Shown: positions 44,637 to 53,876, counted from the stretch's first letter. The stretch: DNA of 64,000 nt from Caballeronia megalochromosomata (GCA_001580565.1 LRBF01000170.1:40423-104422), one strand, 5' to 3'. Numbers and translations are program-made. The notes: a model not told the origin generated them from the sequence alone.

Positions 44637-45006
44637 ATGAAAAGAGAATCGAAGAAATATCACTTCGCATCACTAATCGCCTTACTCGCGGGGTCGCCCG
44701 CAGCAAGCCATGCGCAGAGCAGCGTGACTCTGTACGGGATCATCGACGGAAGGCGGCGCCGACTGGCAGATCACGCCGGCGTTCAGCGCCATCGGCGGGT
44801 ATCAGTACACGAATTTCGAAGGCCATCACTGGAACCAGTTGTCGGCGGGTCTGCACTACCTGCTTTCGAAGCGTACGGACATCTATCTGTCCAGTGACTG
44901 GCTGAAGGCGTCGCAAGGCGTCGACGCGGTGATCGGCTATAGCTTCACGCCGTCGACGACCACGACGCAGGCGGATGTGCGCATCGGCATGCGTCACTCA
45001 TTCTAG
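44637..45006 (+). pseudogene. porin reduced to its two ends by an internal deletion
   Basis: The first 38 codons encode a porin N-terminus: signal peptide MKRESKKYHFASLIALLAG, AxA-type cleavage and QSSVTLYGIIDG, the first strand of Burkholderia Gram-negative porins. At about 44750 the sequence jumps, with a frame change, to the last 85 codons of the same family: ADWQITPAFSAIGGYQY, LSAGLHYLLSKRTDIY and the terminal GMRHSF with the C-terminal Phe required for outer-membrane assembly. About 230-250 codons are missing compared with a normal 350-390-residue porin. It follows the GMC gene by 45 bp, where an uptake porin would make sense. The gap is either a true deletion or an assembly join. Confidence 0.85.
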
Positions 45007-45033
45007 GCGGCCGGAGCAAAGTCGCTACAATTG

Positions 45034-45816
45034 ATGCCGATGAAACTGATCGAGTCCCCTCCTCCCGAAAAGTCAAAGGCGCCGGCCGTGGACGGCGCCC
45101 TCGACATCATGCAGGCGCTCGTTCAGTCGACCTACCCGCTCTCGCTCACCGAGATTGCCGATCGCGTGAACATGCCGGTGGCGAGCTGCCACCGGATCAT
45201 CAATGCGTTGTTGCGTCGCGGGCTGGTCGTGCAGGACCTGCAGCGTCGCAGGTCCTATTGCATGGGTGCGATGCTCTTCCAGATGGCATCGGCCGCGTAT
45301 TTCCAGCAGCCGATCGTGCCGCTCTTCCATTCCATTGCCGACGTGCTGAAGAACGAACTGCACCAGGCGGTCAATCTCAGCGTGCTCGCGGGCTCACATA
45401 CGCTCGTGGTTGCGCATGTGCCCTGCCCGTTCGTGGAAAATCACGGCGTGTATGTCGGGCTGTCGAACGTCCTGCACCGCTCCGCCGCCGGCAAGGCGAT
45501 GATGAGCATGCACCCGGTGGCGATCCAGAAGCAGTACTGGGAGACCTATCTTGCAGATCGCGAGTCGACAGCGGACGACGCAGAACATCCTCTCGAAGCG
45601 TGGTTGCACGAACTGGCAGAAGTCCGGCGCGTCGGCTATGCGCTGACGAAGACGGAAACCCTTGCTGGCGTCTTCACGCTCGCCGCGCCCGTGCTGAACC
45701 GGCGGGGCGAGCCGCTCGCCGCCATGGCCGTGTGCTTCGACAAGCAACGCGATATCCGGGCGATGGCCACGCCGCTGATCCAGGCGACGTGGCAGTTGTC
45801 AGCGCGGCTCGGGTAG
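45034..45816 (+). CDS. IclR-family transcriptional regulator
   Basis: A 260-residue IclR regulator. The N-terminal winged helix-turn-helix covers about 20-80 (LSLTEIADRVNMPVASCHRI, then INALLRRGLVVQD). The effector domain follows (VNLSVLAGSHTLVVAHV, then LHRSAAGKAMMSM). TTG 45031, ATG 45034 or ATG 45040 could start it; ATG 45034 is taken. It ends the aldehyde dehydrogenase to GMC cluster, all on one strand, and is the likely binder of the 22-bp palindrome at 38596. It is convergent with the amidohydrolase operon. Confidence 0.88.
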   Translation: MPMKLIESPPPEKSKAPAVDGALDIMQALVQSTYPLSLTEIADRVNMPVASCHRIINALLRRGLVVQDLQRRRSYCMGAMLFQMASAAYFQQPIVPLFHSIADVLKNELHQAVNLSVLAGSHTLVVAHVPCPFVENHGVYVGLSNVLHRSAAGKAMMSMHPVAIQKQYWETYLADRESTADDAEHPLEAWLHELAEVRRVGYALTKTETLAGVFTLAAPVLNRRGEPLAAMAVCFDKQRDIRAMATPLIQATWQLSARLG

Positions 45817-45821
45817 CGACG

Positions 45822-45841
45822 CTCGGTGTGCAAGGACCGAG
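45822..45841. terminator. weak hairpin between convergent genes
   Basis: CTCGGT and ACCGAG pair around eight bases in the 39-bp gap between the IclR gene and the amidohydrolase operon end. It may act on both transcripts. No T-run is present. Confidence 0.35.
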
Positions 45842-45855
45842 TATCTTCACCGCCT

Positions 45856-46806
45856 TCAAAGCCCATACACCCGCACCGCATTGTCGTAAAACGTCGCCAA
45901 CCGGTCCTTCACCGAATACGTGCGCGCGATCTCCTTGAACCCATCGAAGATATCGGTCATGCGATCCACGACGCCATCGACTGGATAATTGCTGGCGAAC
46001 GAGCAGCGCTGCGCGCCGAACACGTCGATGGCGGTGCGCACGACCGGTCCATTCGACTCCACACTCCAGCGTTGCCCCGGAATGCAGATTCCCGAAATCT
46101 TCAGATGCACGTTAGGCTCCCGCGCGACGTGTTCGAGCGCTGCGCGCCACGCGCTCAAGCCTTCTTCCGAACGATCCGCCGGCAGTCCGGTGTGATTGAT
46201 CACGATCTGCGTGGCGGGAAAATCGCGCGCCAGTTCCTTGGCTTCTTTGAAATGCCACCAGAACACCTGCAGGTCGAATAGCAGCCCATGCGCCTGCAGT
46301 TTCGCGTAGCCGTCGCGCCACTTCGGATCGCGCATCGATCCCCGCGCCACGAAGTCGTCCCGGTACGCCGCGCGCGAAACAGCGGCCGGCTTGTGCCGGA
46401 TGCCCCTGACCAGGGGATGTGCGCCATACACACCGAGGACCTCATCCACGTCTTCGCGGTCGAGCCATGCCTGAGCGCTCATCGCGTGCGGAAAGCCGTG
46501 TTCAAGCCGCAGCGATTCGACCCAGCGCAATTCGCCCAGCGGATCGGCCGGATTCCATTCGCCTTCGATGAGCACCGTCTTCACGATCTTGTGATGCCCT
46601 GCCGCGCGAAAATAATCTTCGGGCAGAAACGTGCGCCGGATGGCGTCGTAATTGCCGTAGCGGAAGTTGTTCACCGGCTTGTCCGCGAGCCACGGATAGT
46701 AATTGCGTTCGACATCGAAGAAGTGTTGATGCGCATCGGCGATAGGCAAATCATCGTCCGCGCCGCTTTCGAGGAATCGGCGGCGAAGTTCCATAACATC
46801 TGACAT
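45856..46806 (-). CDS. amidohydrolase-2 family lactonase/hydrolase, paralog 1
   Basis: A 316-residue TIM-barrel hydrolase of the amidohydrolase-2 family (2-pyrone-4,6-dicarboxylate lactonase and sugar lactonase relatives). Metal/active-site features are IADAHQHFFD near residue 24, VINHTGLPADRSEEGL and FASNYPVDGVVDRM. It is the last gene of the seven-gene operon and lies 9 bp after its paralog, with which it shares the plan (PLVRGIRxKP, SMRDPKW, NHTG, FASN). Two such enzymes in a row may open two different lactones or two stereoisomers. The precise substrate is unknown. Confidence 0.83.
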   Translation of the reverse strand: MSDVMELRRRFLESGADDDLPIADAHQHFFDVERNYYPWLADKPVNNFRYGNYDAIRRTFLPEDYFRAAGHHKIVKTVLIEGEWNPADPLGELRWVESLRLEHGFPHAMSAQAWLDREDVDEVLGVYGAHPLVRGIRHKPAAVSRAAYRDDFVARGSMRDPKWRDGYAKLQAHGLLFDLQVFWWHFKEAKELARDFPATQIVINHTGLPADRSEEGLSAWRAALEHVAREPNVHLKISGICIPGQRWSVESNGPVVRTAIDVFGAQRCSFASNYPVDGVVDRMTDIFDGFKEIARTYSVKDRLATFYDNAVRVYGL

Positions 46807-46815
46807 GGCGAGTCT

Positions 46816-47742
46816 CTAAACGATCATGCGATAAAACCGCAACGCGTTGCGGTAGAAAATCTTCTCCGACGTATCGCGCCCGAGCGGTTCGAACATCTTT
46901 CTCATGCTGTCGACGAGAACGTCATAACTCACTCTCAAACCCGCGACCGGAAAGTTACTCGCGAACATGCAACGGTCGACGCCGAAGATCGAGACCGCGT
47001 CGAGGACGATCCTGCGATTGTCCTCGTAGTTCCAGGGCGCATCCTTCAGGCCGAATTCCGATAGCTTCACGAACGCGTTCGGCTGTCTCGCGAGTTGCTC
47101 CATGCCCCGCCGCCAGCGCGCAAGACCTTCGTCGCTCCGGTCCCACGGAAAGCCCGTGTGGTTCAACGCGATCATCGTATTCGGGAACGCGCTCGCCACT
47201 TCGGCCGCATCGGCGAGATGCCATGGCGGCACGCGCAAGTCCCACGAAAAGCCGAACTTCTCCAGGAGCGAAAACCCTCGCAGCCAGGCCGGGTCCCGCA
47301 TCGTGCCGCGCGGGTCGTCGAGCGGCTCGTCCGGACTGCGCGATGTCACCGGCTTGGAACGAATGCCACGCACGAGCGGATACGCGGCGTGCTGCGCGAG
47401 GATGTCCTCCGTGTCGGGTTGATCGAACCATGCGTGCGCGATCACGGCGCCGGGAAAACCGTATCTCGCATGCACCTCGTGAAGCCAGCGCGTTTCCGCG
47501 ACCTGTTCATCGCGCGCACGTTCCGCTTCGACATGCACAGTGCTTATTACCGGTTGTGCGCCGACCGTCGCAAGATAGTCCTCGGGAAGAAAGTCGCGGC
47601 AGATGCTGCGGTAATCACCGAGAAAAAATGCGTCGTGATAGTCGTCCTGCAACCACGGATAACGCCCTGCCGAAAGGTCCCAGAGATGATGATGCGCATC
47701 GATGATCGGGATGTCGTCCGGCGCGATGTCTTTCATGTGCAT
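46816..47742 (-). CDS. amidohydrolase-2 family lactonase/hydrolase, paralog 2
   Basis: A 308-residue amidohydrolase-2 protein. It has IIDAHHHLWDLSAGRYPW (His pair of the metal site), PLVRGIRSKP, GTMRDPAWLRGF, ALNHTGFPWDRSDEGL and FASNFPVAG. The start is placed at ATG 47742, 14 bp after the TRAP permease stop; ATG 47736 two codons on is equally possible. The longer frame upstream is shadow of the permease gene. It is a tandem relative of the following gene and probably hydrolyses a lactone or similar ring of the imported compound. Confidence 0.83.
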   Translation of the reverse strand: MHMKDIAPDDIPIIDAHHHLWDLSAGRYPWLQDDYHDAFFLGDYRSICRDFLPEDYLATVGAQPVISTVHVEAERARDEQVAETRWLHEVHARYGFPGAVIAHAWFDQPDTEDILAQHAAYPLVRGIRSKPVTSRSPDEPLDDPRGTMRDPAWLRGFSLLEKFGFSWDLRVPPWHLADAAEVASAFPNTMIALNHTGFPWDRSDEGLARWRRGMEQLARQPNAFVKLSEFGLKDAPWNYEDNRRIVLDAVSIFGVDRCMFASNFPVAGLRVSYDVLVDSMRKMFEPLGRDTSEKIFYRNALRFYRMIV

Positions 47743-47756
47743 ACGTCGATCGTCAA

Positions 47757-49655
47757 TCAGTTCGCGGGAAGAAAGCCCGTGGAAACCCACGGCACGGCGA
47801 CGAGCACCAGCAGCGCAACCGCGAGCGCACCGAGATACGGCCACACGCGTTTCATCGCGCCGTCCGGGTCCACCTTTGCGATCGCGCACGCTGCATAGAA
47901 GCCCACGCCGAAAGGCGGCGCGAAGAGTCCGAGTCCCATCGCGAAGATGGCGACCATCGCGTAATGGACCTCGTTGATGCCGAGTGAACGCGCCACCGGA
48001 AAGAGCAGCGGGCCGAACAGCACGATCGCCGGAATGCCTTCGAGAAAACTGCCGAGCAACACGAACGCAGCCGCCGATATCAGCAGGAAACCCATGGACC
48101 CGCCGGGCGCCGTCGACATCAGTTGCGCGAGCTGACGCGAGAAGCCCGATTGCGTCAGAGCCCAGGCCATCGCGGTGGCGCAGCCGATGATGATCAGAAT
48201 CGCCCCCGACAGCGAAGCCGTGCCGACGATGATCGGATACAGGCGCTTCCATTTGAACGAGCGATAAAAGACGAGGCCGACGACGAAGGTATAAGCCACG
48301 CCAACGGAAGCGACTTCGGTCGCCGTCGCGATGCCTTCGACGACCGCCGCGCGTATCACGAACGGCAACGCGAGCGCGGGCAGCGCAAACAGGAACGCCC
48401 TGCCGACTTCACGCGGCTTCGCGCGCTCGATTGCCTTCAGTTCGCGCTTGCGGTTCTTCATCCAGATGACCGCGATCATCGCGAGCGCGCCCACGACTGC
48501 CGGCATGAAGCCGCCCGTGAACAACGCGGAGATCGATACACCCGTCACCGAACCGATGGTGATCAGCACGAGGCTCGGCGGAATGGTCTCCGACATCGCG
48601 CCCGATGCGCTCAACATCGCGACCAGCTCGTTCTCGTCCTCGCCGCGCTTCTTCATCTCCGGGAAGAGCGCAGGCGCGACCGCAGCCATATCCGCGGCCT
48701 TCGATCCCGAGATGCCGCTGACGAGATAAATCGCGCCGATCAGCACGTAGGACAGCCCGCCCTTGAAATGCCCGATCAGCGATGCGAGAAAGCGGATCAT
48801 CGCCTGCGCCATGCCCATCGCCTCGATGAGCGCGCCGAGGAACACGAACAACGGAATCGCGAGCAGGATCAGGCTCGACATGCCTTCGTCGATGCGCCCC
48901 ATCACGACGAGCATCGGCGTCGCCGTCACCGTGCTCAGATAGGCGACGGTCGAGAGTCCGAACGCCACCATGATCGGCACGCCGATCACGACCATGAACA
49001 CGACCGAGCCGACGAAGAAGATCACGAGGTTCCAGTTCCCGAGCGCGGTCATCCCGACCTTGAACGTCATCAGCGCCGCCGCAATGCCGCCGGCCACGAG
49101 CGCCGAGATCACGAAGTGCAACGGACGCGCCTGCTCCATGAGACGCGCGACGGAGATGGCGAGCATCAGCGTCAGGCCGACGGCGAGCGCGGCCACGCGG
49201 AAACCATTGGAGATTTCGAGCGCCGCGCTCGTGATGGCCCACTCTTCCGATACGTACTCCCAGGCCGGCGACAGAAGCACCACGATGAATGCGATGACGA
49301 CCACGCCGCCGAACGTATCGACGAAAGCGCGCCTCGCGGGTTTCAGATGCGCGATGAACGTCGTGAGCCGCATGTGCTCGTTGCGGCGTAACGCGATGAC
49401 CGTGCCCAGCATCGCGAGCCAGATGAAGAGCAGCGTCGCCAGTTCGTCGCCCCAGATCAGCGGATCGTGAAGCACGTATCGAAAGAACACGTTGGCGAAC
49501 AGCAAAACTACTTCCGCCACCACGAGCGCCGCAGCGCAAAGCTCGGTCGACCAGCGAATGCAGGCATCGAGAACATGGCCCGCTCTTGCAATCAGCCCGC
49601 GAGGCTTGTTCGCGACCGCCACGGGCATGGCCCCCATGGAAACGTCTGTGCTCAT
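47757..49655 (-). CDS. TRAP transporter fused small and large permease (DctQM)
   Basis: A 632-residue inner-membrane protein. About 1-190 is the DctQ-like four-helix part (VLLFANVFFRYVLHDPLIWGDELATLLFIWL is its hallmark region, here given by FRYV and WGDELA). About 200-632 is the DctM-like large permease (VPIMVAFGLS, GISGSKAADMAAVAP, LSASGAMSETIPPSLVLITIG and the C-terminal FAPPFGVGFYAACAIAKVDP). DctQ and DctM are most often separate; fused forms are known. It works with the upstream binding protein in sodium-driven uptake of an organic acid. The start MSTDVSMGAM follows a gagcggatc site. Confidence 0.88.
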   Translation of the reverse strand: MSTDVSMGAMPVAVANKPRGLIARAGHVLDACIRWSTELCAAALVVAEVVLLFANVFFRYVLHDPLIWGDELATLLFIWLAMLGTVIALRRNEHMRLTTFIAHLKPARRAFVDTFGGVVVIAFIVVLLSPAWEYVSEEWAITSAALEISNGFRVAALAVGLTLMLAISVARLMEQARPLHFVISALVAGGIAAALMTFKVGMTALGNWNLVIFFVGSVVFMVVIGVPIMVAFGLSTVAYLSTVTATPMLVVMGRIDEGMSSLILLAIPLFVFLGALIEAMGMAQAMIRFLASLIGHFKGGLSYVLIGAIYLVSGISGSKAADMAAVAPALFPEMKKRGEDENELVAMLSASGAMSETIPPSLVLITIGSVTGVSISALFTGGFMPAVVGALAMIAVIWMKNRKRELKAIERAKPREVGRAFLFALPALALPFVIRAAVVEGIATATEVASVGVAYTFVVGLVFYRSFKWKRLYPIIVGTASLSGAILIIIGCATAMAWALTQSGFSRQLAQLMSTAPGGSMGFLLISAAAFVLLGSFLEGIPAIVLFGPLLFPVARSLGINEVHYAMVAIFAMGLGLFAPPFGVGFYAACAIAKVDPDGAMKRVWPYLGALAVALLVLVAVPWVSTGFLPAN

Positions 49656-49669
49656 GATCCGCTCCTTCC

Positions 49670-50701
49670 TCACGAAAGCTGCCCGGAATACTTCTCGAGA
49701 AGTCCCCATGCCGTATCGCCGTACTTCTTCTTCCACTCCGCGTAGAAGCCCTTTTGCTGCAGGTCGGCGCGGAACGCCTGTTGATCCACCTTGTTGAAGG
49801 TGACGCCCTTGGCGGCAAGCATCGGTTCGAGGCTCTGGTTGAGGCGGACGACTTCCTCGCGCTGCTTCATCGCCGCTTCGTTGATGTTGCGCGCGACGAT
49901 GTCCTGCACGTCCTTCGGCAGCTTCGGCCAGGTCTTGCCGCTCGCGAGCAGCCAGAAGCCGTTCCAGATGTGTCCCGTCAGCGAGCAGTACTTCTGCACC
50001 TCGTAGAAGCGCGCCGACTGCACCACGACGAGCGGATTCTCCTGACCCTCGACGACTTTCGTCTGCAGCGCGGAGTACGTTTCGTTGATGCTGATGCCGG
50101 TGGGCGCCGCGCCGAAGGTCTTGAACATCGAGGTCCAGAGCGGGCTGACCAGCACGCGGATCTTGAAGCCCTTGAGATCCGCGGGCGTCATGATGGGACG
50201 CGTCGAACTGGTGATCTGCCTGAAGCCGTTGTTCCAGACCTTGTCCATCGCGATGAGGCCGGCTTTCGCGGCCTGCTCGCGCACGTGCTTGCCGAGATCG
50301 CCGTCCATCGCGGCCCAGACCGCGTCGTAGTTCTTGAACGCGAAGGGCACGCTTTCGATCGATGCAACCGGCACGAGCGTCGAAAGAATCGCGCCCGGCA
50401 AGGGAATGAAATCGACGCCGCCCGCGCGGACTTGCGAGAGCATGTCGGTGTCGCCGCCCATTTGCGCGTTCGCGAAGACCTGAAGATCGACGCGGCCGTT
50501 CGTTTCCTTCTTGATCGCGACGGAAGCCTCGCGCATGTGCGCGTTGAGCGGGTGACTGTCGGGCAGGCTGCTCGCATACTTGAGGACGATGGGCGCAGCC
50601 TGCGCGAAGGCGCGCTTCGGCAGGCTCAGGCTCGTCGCCGTGGCGGCCACGGCAAGTCCTGCCGTCGTCAGGAAGTCCCGACGCGTGATGATTCGACTCA
50701 T
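49670..50701 (-). CDS. TRAP transporter substrate-binding protein (DctP)
   Basis: A 343-residue periplasmic binding protein. A twin-arginine signal TRRDFLTTAG (6-15) ends near AFAQA (34). The mature part has the DctP pattern LKYASSLPDSHPLN, VFANAQMGGDTDMLSQVRAGGVDF (split), LKGFKIRVLVSPLWTSMF with the carboxylate-binding Arg, and GQENPLVVV. Substrates of this family are usually mono- or dicarboxylates. It is followed 14 bp later by the fused permease gene. Confidence 0.9.
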   Translation of the reverse strand: MSRIITRRDFLTTAGLAVAATATSLSLPKRAFAQAAPIVLKYASSLPDSHPLNAHMREASVAIKKETNGRVDLQVFANAQMGGDTDMLSQVRAGGVDFIPLPGAILSTLVPVASIESVPFAFKNYDAVWAAMDGDLGKHVREQAAKAGLIAMDKVWNNGFRQITSSTRPIMTPADLKGFKIRVLVSPLWTSMFKTFGAAPTGISINETYSALQTKVVEGQENPLVVVQSARFYEVQKYCSLTGHIWNGFWLLASGKTWPKLPKDVQDIVARNINEAAMKQREEVVRLNQSLEPMLAAKGVTFNKVDQQAFRADLQQKGFYAEWKKKYGDTAWGLLEKYSGQLS

Positions 50702-50743
50702 GTTTGTCTCCTGAACTCTGTCATGCGCGATGGATCGCGTCTG

Positions 50744-51943
50744 TTATTGCGCCAAGGCCACCACTGCCTTCTCATCGATCAGTCGATCGACTTCCGCCGC
50801 GGAATAGCCCGACTCCATCAGCACTTCTCTCGTATGCTGGCCGAGCAGCGGTGCGGGACGGTTTCCTGAACGCTTCGCATCGGAGAAGTGAATCGGCAGA
50901 CCGAGTCCTCGCACCTTGCCGGCCAGCGGATGATCGGTCTCGACGACCATCTCGCGCGCAATCGTCTGCGGATGCGCGAGCGCCGCCGCGATATCGAGCA
51001 CCGGGCCGGCAGGCAGACCGATGCGGTCGAACTGCGCCATCCATTCATCCGTGCTTCGGCGAACCAGCAGTTCATTGAGGATCGCGACGAGCGCCTCGCG
51101 ATGCTGAAGCCGCAGCGCGTTCGTCGTGAAGCGCGGGTCGCTCGCGAGCTCGGGCGCATCGAGCACGTCGAGCAGGCGCTCGTAGTTGCTCTGATTGGCC
51201 GCGCCGATGTTGATCCAGCCATCGCGCGTCCTGAAGACCTGATACGGCGCGCTCGTCGAATTGGCGGAACCCATCTTCGGCAAAATGGTGCCGTCCGCGA
51301 GATAGCTCGCCGCGGGCCAGAACATCTGCTGAAGGCCCGCTTCGAAGAGCGACGTGTCGACCATCTGCCCGCGTCCGGTGCGCAGCTTCTGCGCATACGC
51401 CGCCGCGATGCCGAGCGCCGCGAGAATGCCCGAGTTGATGTCGGCCACGGGCGACCCTGCCTTGACGGGCTCGCGCCCCTCCTCGCCCGTCATGCTCATC
51501 ATGCCGCTCATGCCTTGCGCGATGAGATCGAAGCCGCCTTTCTCGCCGAACGGACCCGTGCGGCCGAAACCCGAGATCGCGCAATAGATCAGTCCGGGAT
51601 TCAACTCTTTGAGCGTGTCGTAGCCGAGACCGAACTTCTCCATGGTTCCGGCGCGATAGTTTTCGGTGACGACATCCGCGTCCGATAACAATCGCTTCAA
51701 TACTTCGCGGCCGCCTTCGCTCTTCAGATTGAGCCCGATGCCGCGCTTGTTGCGATTCACGATCATGAACGACGCGGATTCGCCGCTCGGCAGAATCGGC
51801 GAGAAGCGGCGTGAATCATCGCCGTCGGGCACTTTCTCCACCTTGACTACATCCGCGCCCATGTCGGCGAGCATCATGCCGCACACCGGGCCGGACATGA
51901 TGTGCGCCAGTTCAACCACTTTCATCCCACTCAGCGGACCCAT
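50744..51943 (-). CDS. CaiB/BaiF type III CoA-transferase
   Basis: A 399-residue CoA-transferase. It has HIMSGPVCGMMLADMGADVVKVE (key GPVCGMM and VVKVE), NYRAGTMEKFGLGYD, GGFDLIAQGMSGMMSMTG and GSPVADINSGILA with the catalytic Asp. The start at 51943 lies 1 bp after the crotonase stop codon; the longer frame overlaps that gene and is a shadow. It probably attaches CoA to the imported acid, using a small CoA donor. It lies 42 bp before the DctP gene. Confidence 0.88.
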   Translation of the reverse strand: MGPLSGMKVVELAHIMSGPVCGMMLADMGADVVKVEKVPDGDDSRRFSPILPSGESASFMIVNRNKRGIGLNLKSEGGREVLKRLLSDADVVTENYRAGTMEKFGLGYDTLKELNPGLIYCAISGFGRTGPFGEKGGFDLIAQGMSGMMSMTGEEGREPVKAGSPVADINSGILAALGIAAAYAQKLRTGRGQMVDTSLFEAGLQQMFWPAASYLADGTILPKMGSANSTSAPYQVFRTRDGWINIGAANQSNYERLLDVLDAPELASDPRFTTNALRLQHREALVAILNELLVRRSTDEWMAQFDRIGLPAGPVLDIAAALAHPQTIAREMVVETDHPLAGKVRGLGLPIHFSDAKRSGNRPAPLLGQHTREVLMESGYSAAEVDRLIDEKAVVALAQ

Positions 51944-51944
51944 T

Positions 51945-52724
51945 TCACTTTCCCTTGAAGACTGGATTCTGTTTTGCATTGAATGCGTCGGCGCCGATGC
52001 GAAAGTCCTCGGTGTCGAAGCAATCGAAGGCGGATTCGATATCGTCGGCGTGCAGCACGGGCGACGAGGCCAGCTTGTTCGATGCAGCCTTGTGCCAGCG
52101 CGCGACGAGCGGCGCGCCGCGCGTGATGCGCCGCGCGGTTGCGATGGCTTCCTCTTCGACGGCATCGTCGGCGACGACGCGCGAGGTCAGGCCGTTCGCG
52201 AGCGCTGCGTGTGCATCGAAGATGCGTCCTTCGAGCACGATCTCCATCGCGACCGGACGGCCCGCGAGACGAATCAGCGCGCCGAGTTCGGCATAGGACA
52301 TCGTGAGACCGAGTTGTCCGACGGGCGCGCCGAAGCGGCTCGATTCGCCGCAAATGCGGATATCGCAGAGCGACGCGATCTCGAGCCCGCCGCCCACGCA
52401 TACGCCGTGAATCATGGCGACGACGGGATGACGGCATTGCTCGATCGCTTCCATGGCGGCTGTCGTGATGGCGGCATACGCACGCGCCTGTTCGCGGTTC
52501 GATCGAAGCGCCGCGAATTCGCCGATATCCGCGCCCGCGGCGAACGCCTTCGATCCGGCGCCGCGCAGGATGACGCATCGAACGCTGTCGTCGTCCGAAA
52601 GCAGCGTCATGGCTGCGCCGAGATCGCGCCACATCGAGAGCGTGAGGGCGTTCATCTTCTCGGGGTTGTCGAGCGAGACGATTGCGATATCGCCATTGCG
52701 CTCGATGGTGACCTTGTCTCCCAT
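51945..52724 (-). CDS. enoyl-CoA hydratase/isomerase family protein
   Basis: A 259-residue crotonase. Oxyanion-hole motifs are GSKAFAAGADIGEFA and MIHGVCVGGGLEIASLCDIR, followed by SRFGAPVGQLGLTMS, where the usual catalytic Glu of hydratases is replaced (APVGQLG instead of xPExxLG). It may therefore be a hydrolase, lyase or isomerase rather than a hydratase. It is tightly placed between the Fe-alcohol dehydrogenase (12 bp) and the CoA-transferase (1 bp), so it acts on the CoA ester made here. Confidence 0.87.
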   Translation of the reverse strand: MGDKVTIERNGDIAIVSLDNPEKMNALTLSMWRDLGAAMTLLSDDDSVRCVILRGAGSKAFAAGADIGEFAALRSNREQARAYAAITTAAMEAIEQCRHPVVAMIHGVCVGGGLEIASLCDIRICGESSRFGAPVGQLGLTMSYAELGALIRLAGRPVAMEIVLEGRIFDAHAALANGLTSRVVADDAVEEEAIATARRITRGAPLVARWHKAASNKLASSPVLHADDIESAFDCFDTEDFRIGADAFNAKQNPVFKGK

Positions 52725-52736
52725 GCCTTCTCCAGT

Positions 52737-53876
52737 TCAGAACGATGCTTCGAGCATCGCGTGATAGTCGCTTTCGGATGCGTCGCGCGGATTGGTTTTA
52801 TGGCTGTGGTCTTTCAACGCGCCCTTCACGATGTCCGGGAACATCTCGCGCGTAACGCCGACGCCGGAGAGCGTCGCGGGCAGGCCGAGTCGATGGGTCA
52901 TCTCCCTGATGGAAGGCCCGACGTTCGCGGGATTCTCCAGTCCCATCGCTTGTGCGAGCCTCGCGAGCTTGCCCTCTTCCTGAACCGTCGGCGCATCCTG
53001 ATTGAACGCGATCACGGCGGGCAGAAAGATCGCGTTCAACGTTCCGTGATGCAGACGCGGATCGATGCCGCCGAGCGAATGACTGAGGCTGTGCACGCAT
53101 CCGAGGCCTTTCTGGAACGCGAGCGCGCCCTGCATCGATGCGCTCATCATGTTCATGCGCGCGACCCTGTCGTCGGCATGGGTCGTGGCGCGCTCGATGT
53201 GACGCCACGCGCGCCACAGGCCGTCGAGCGCAATGCCGTCGGCCGCGGGATTGAACGCCGGCGCCATGAACGTCTCGATGCAATGCGCGATCGCGTCCAT
53301 GCCGGTCGCGGCCGTCATGGTCGCGGGCAGTTTCAGCGTGAGTTCGGGATCGCAGATCGCGGACTTCGGCACCACGAAGGGCGATATCACGCCGACCTTC
53401 CTGCCATCGTCGAGAATCAGGATCGCACCGCGTCCCACTTCGCTGCCGGTGCCCGCCGTCGTCGGAATCGCAATGACAGGCGCGGTCGCCGACGTGATGC
53501 GCGTCGCGCCGCCTTCGATCACGGCGAAGCTCTGCAGCGGGCCGTCGTGCGTCGCGCAAACCGCGACGCCCTTCGCGAGATCGATCGACGATCCTCCGCC
53601 CACCGCGATGATTCCATCGCATCGTTCATCGACGAACACGGCGGCCGCTTCCCGCACCGCCGCTTCGTTCGGGTTGGGCGGCGTGCCGTCATAGACCGGC
53701 ACGTCATGATCCGCGCCCAGCGCCGACAGCACCTTGTCGACGATGCCGGCTGCCTTGATGCCGCGATCCGTCACGACGAGCGGCCGCCTGATTCCAACCC
53801 GTTCGCATTCGCTATTCAGCAAGCGCAAGGCACCGAATTCAAACTGTATCTGCGTGATGTAATTGATGAGGGCCAT
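52737..53876 (-). CDS. iron-containing alcohol dehydrogenase
   Basis: A 379-residue group III (Fe-dependent) alcohol dehydrogenase. NAD binding is shown by VGGGSSIDLAKG and IPTTAGTGSEVG. Metal ligands appear in TGMDAIAHCIE (Asp, His), CVHSLSHSLGG (His) and DPRLHHGTLNA (His). Relatives oxidise 4-hydroxybutyrate or other short hydroxy acids and alcohols. It is the first gene of the minus-strand operon and diverges from a LysR gene, with a 20-bp near-palindrome between them. Confidence 0.9.
   Translation of the reverse strand: MALINYITQIQFEFGALRLLNSECERVGIRRPLVVTDRGIKAAGIVDKVLSALGADHDVPVYDGTPPNPNEAAVREAAAVFVDERCDGIIAVGGGSSIDLAKGVAVCATHDGPLQSFAVIEGGATRITSATAPVIAIPTTAGTGSEVGRGAILILDDGRKVGVISPFVVPKSAICDPELTLKLPATMTAATGMDAIAHCIETFMAPAFNPAADGIALDGLWRAWRHIERATTHADDRVARMNMMSASMQGALAFQKGLGCVHSLSHSLGGIDPRLHHGTLNAIFLPAVIAFNQDAPTVQEEGKLARLAQAMGLENPANVGPSIREMTHRLGLPATLSGVGVTREMFPDIVKGALKDHSHKTNPRDASESDYHAMLEASF

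Noticed and set aside
49754..50869. Long plus-strand frames opposite the TRAP and CoA-transferase genes (also near 51666-53894)
   Set aside because: Low-complexity antisense frames; the minus strand carries recognisable proteins throughout.
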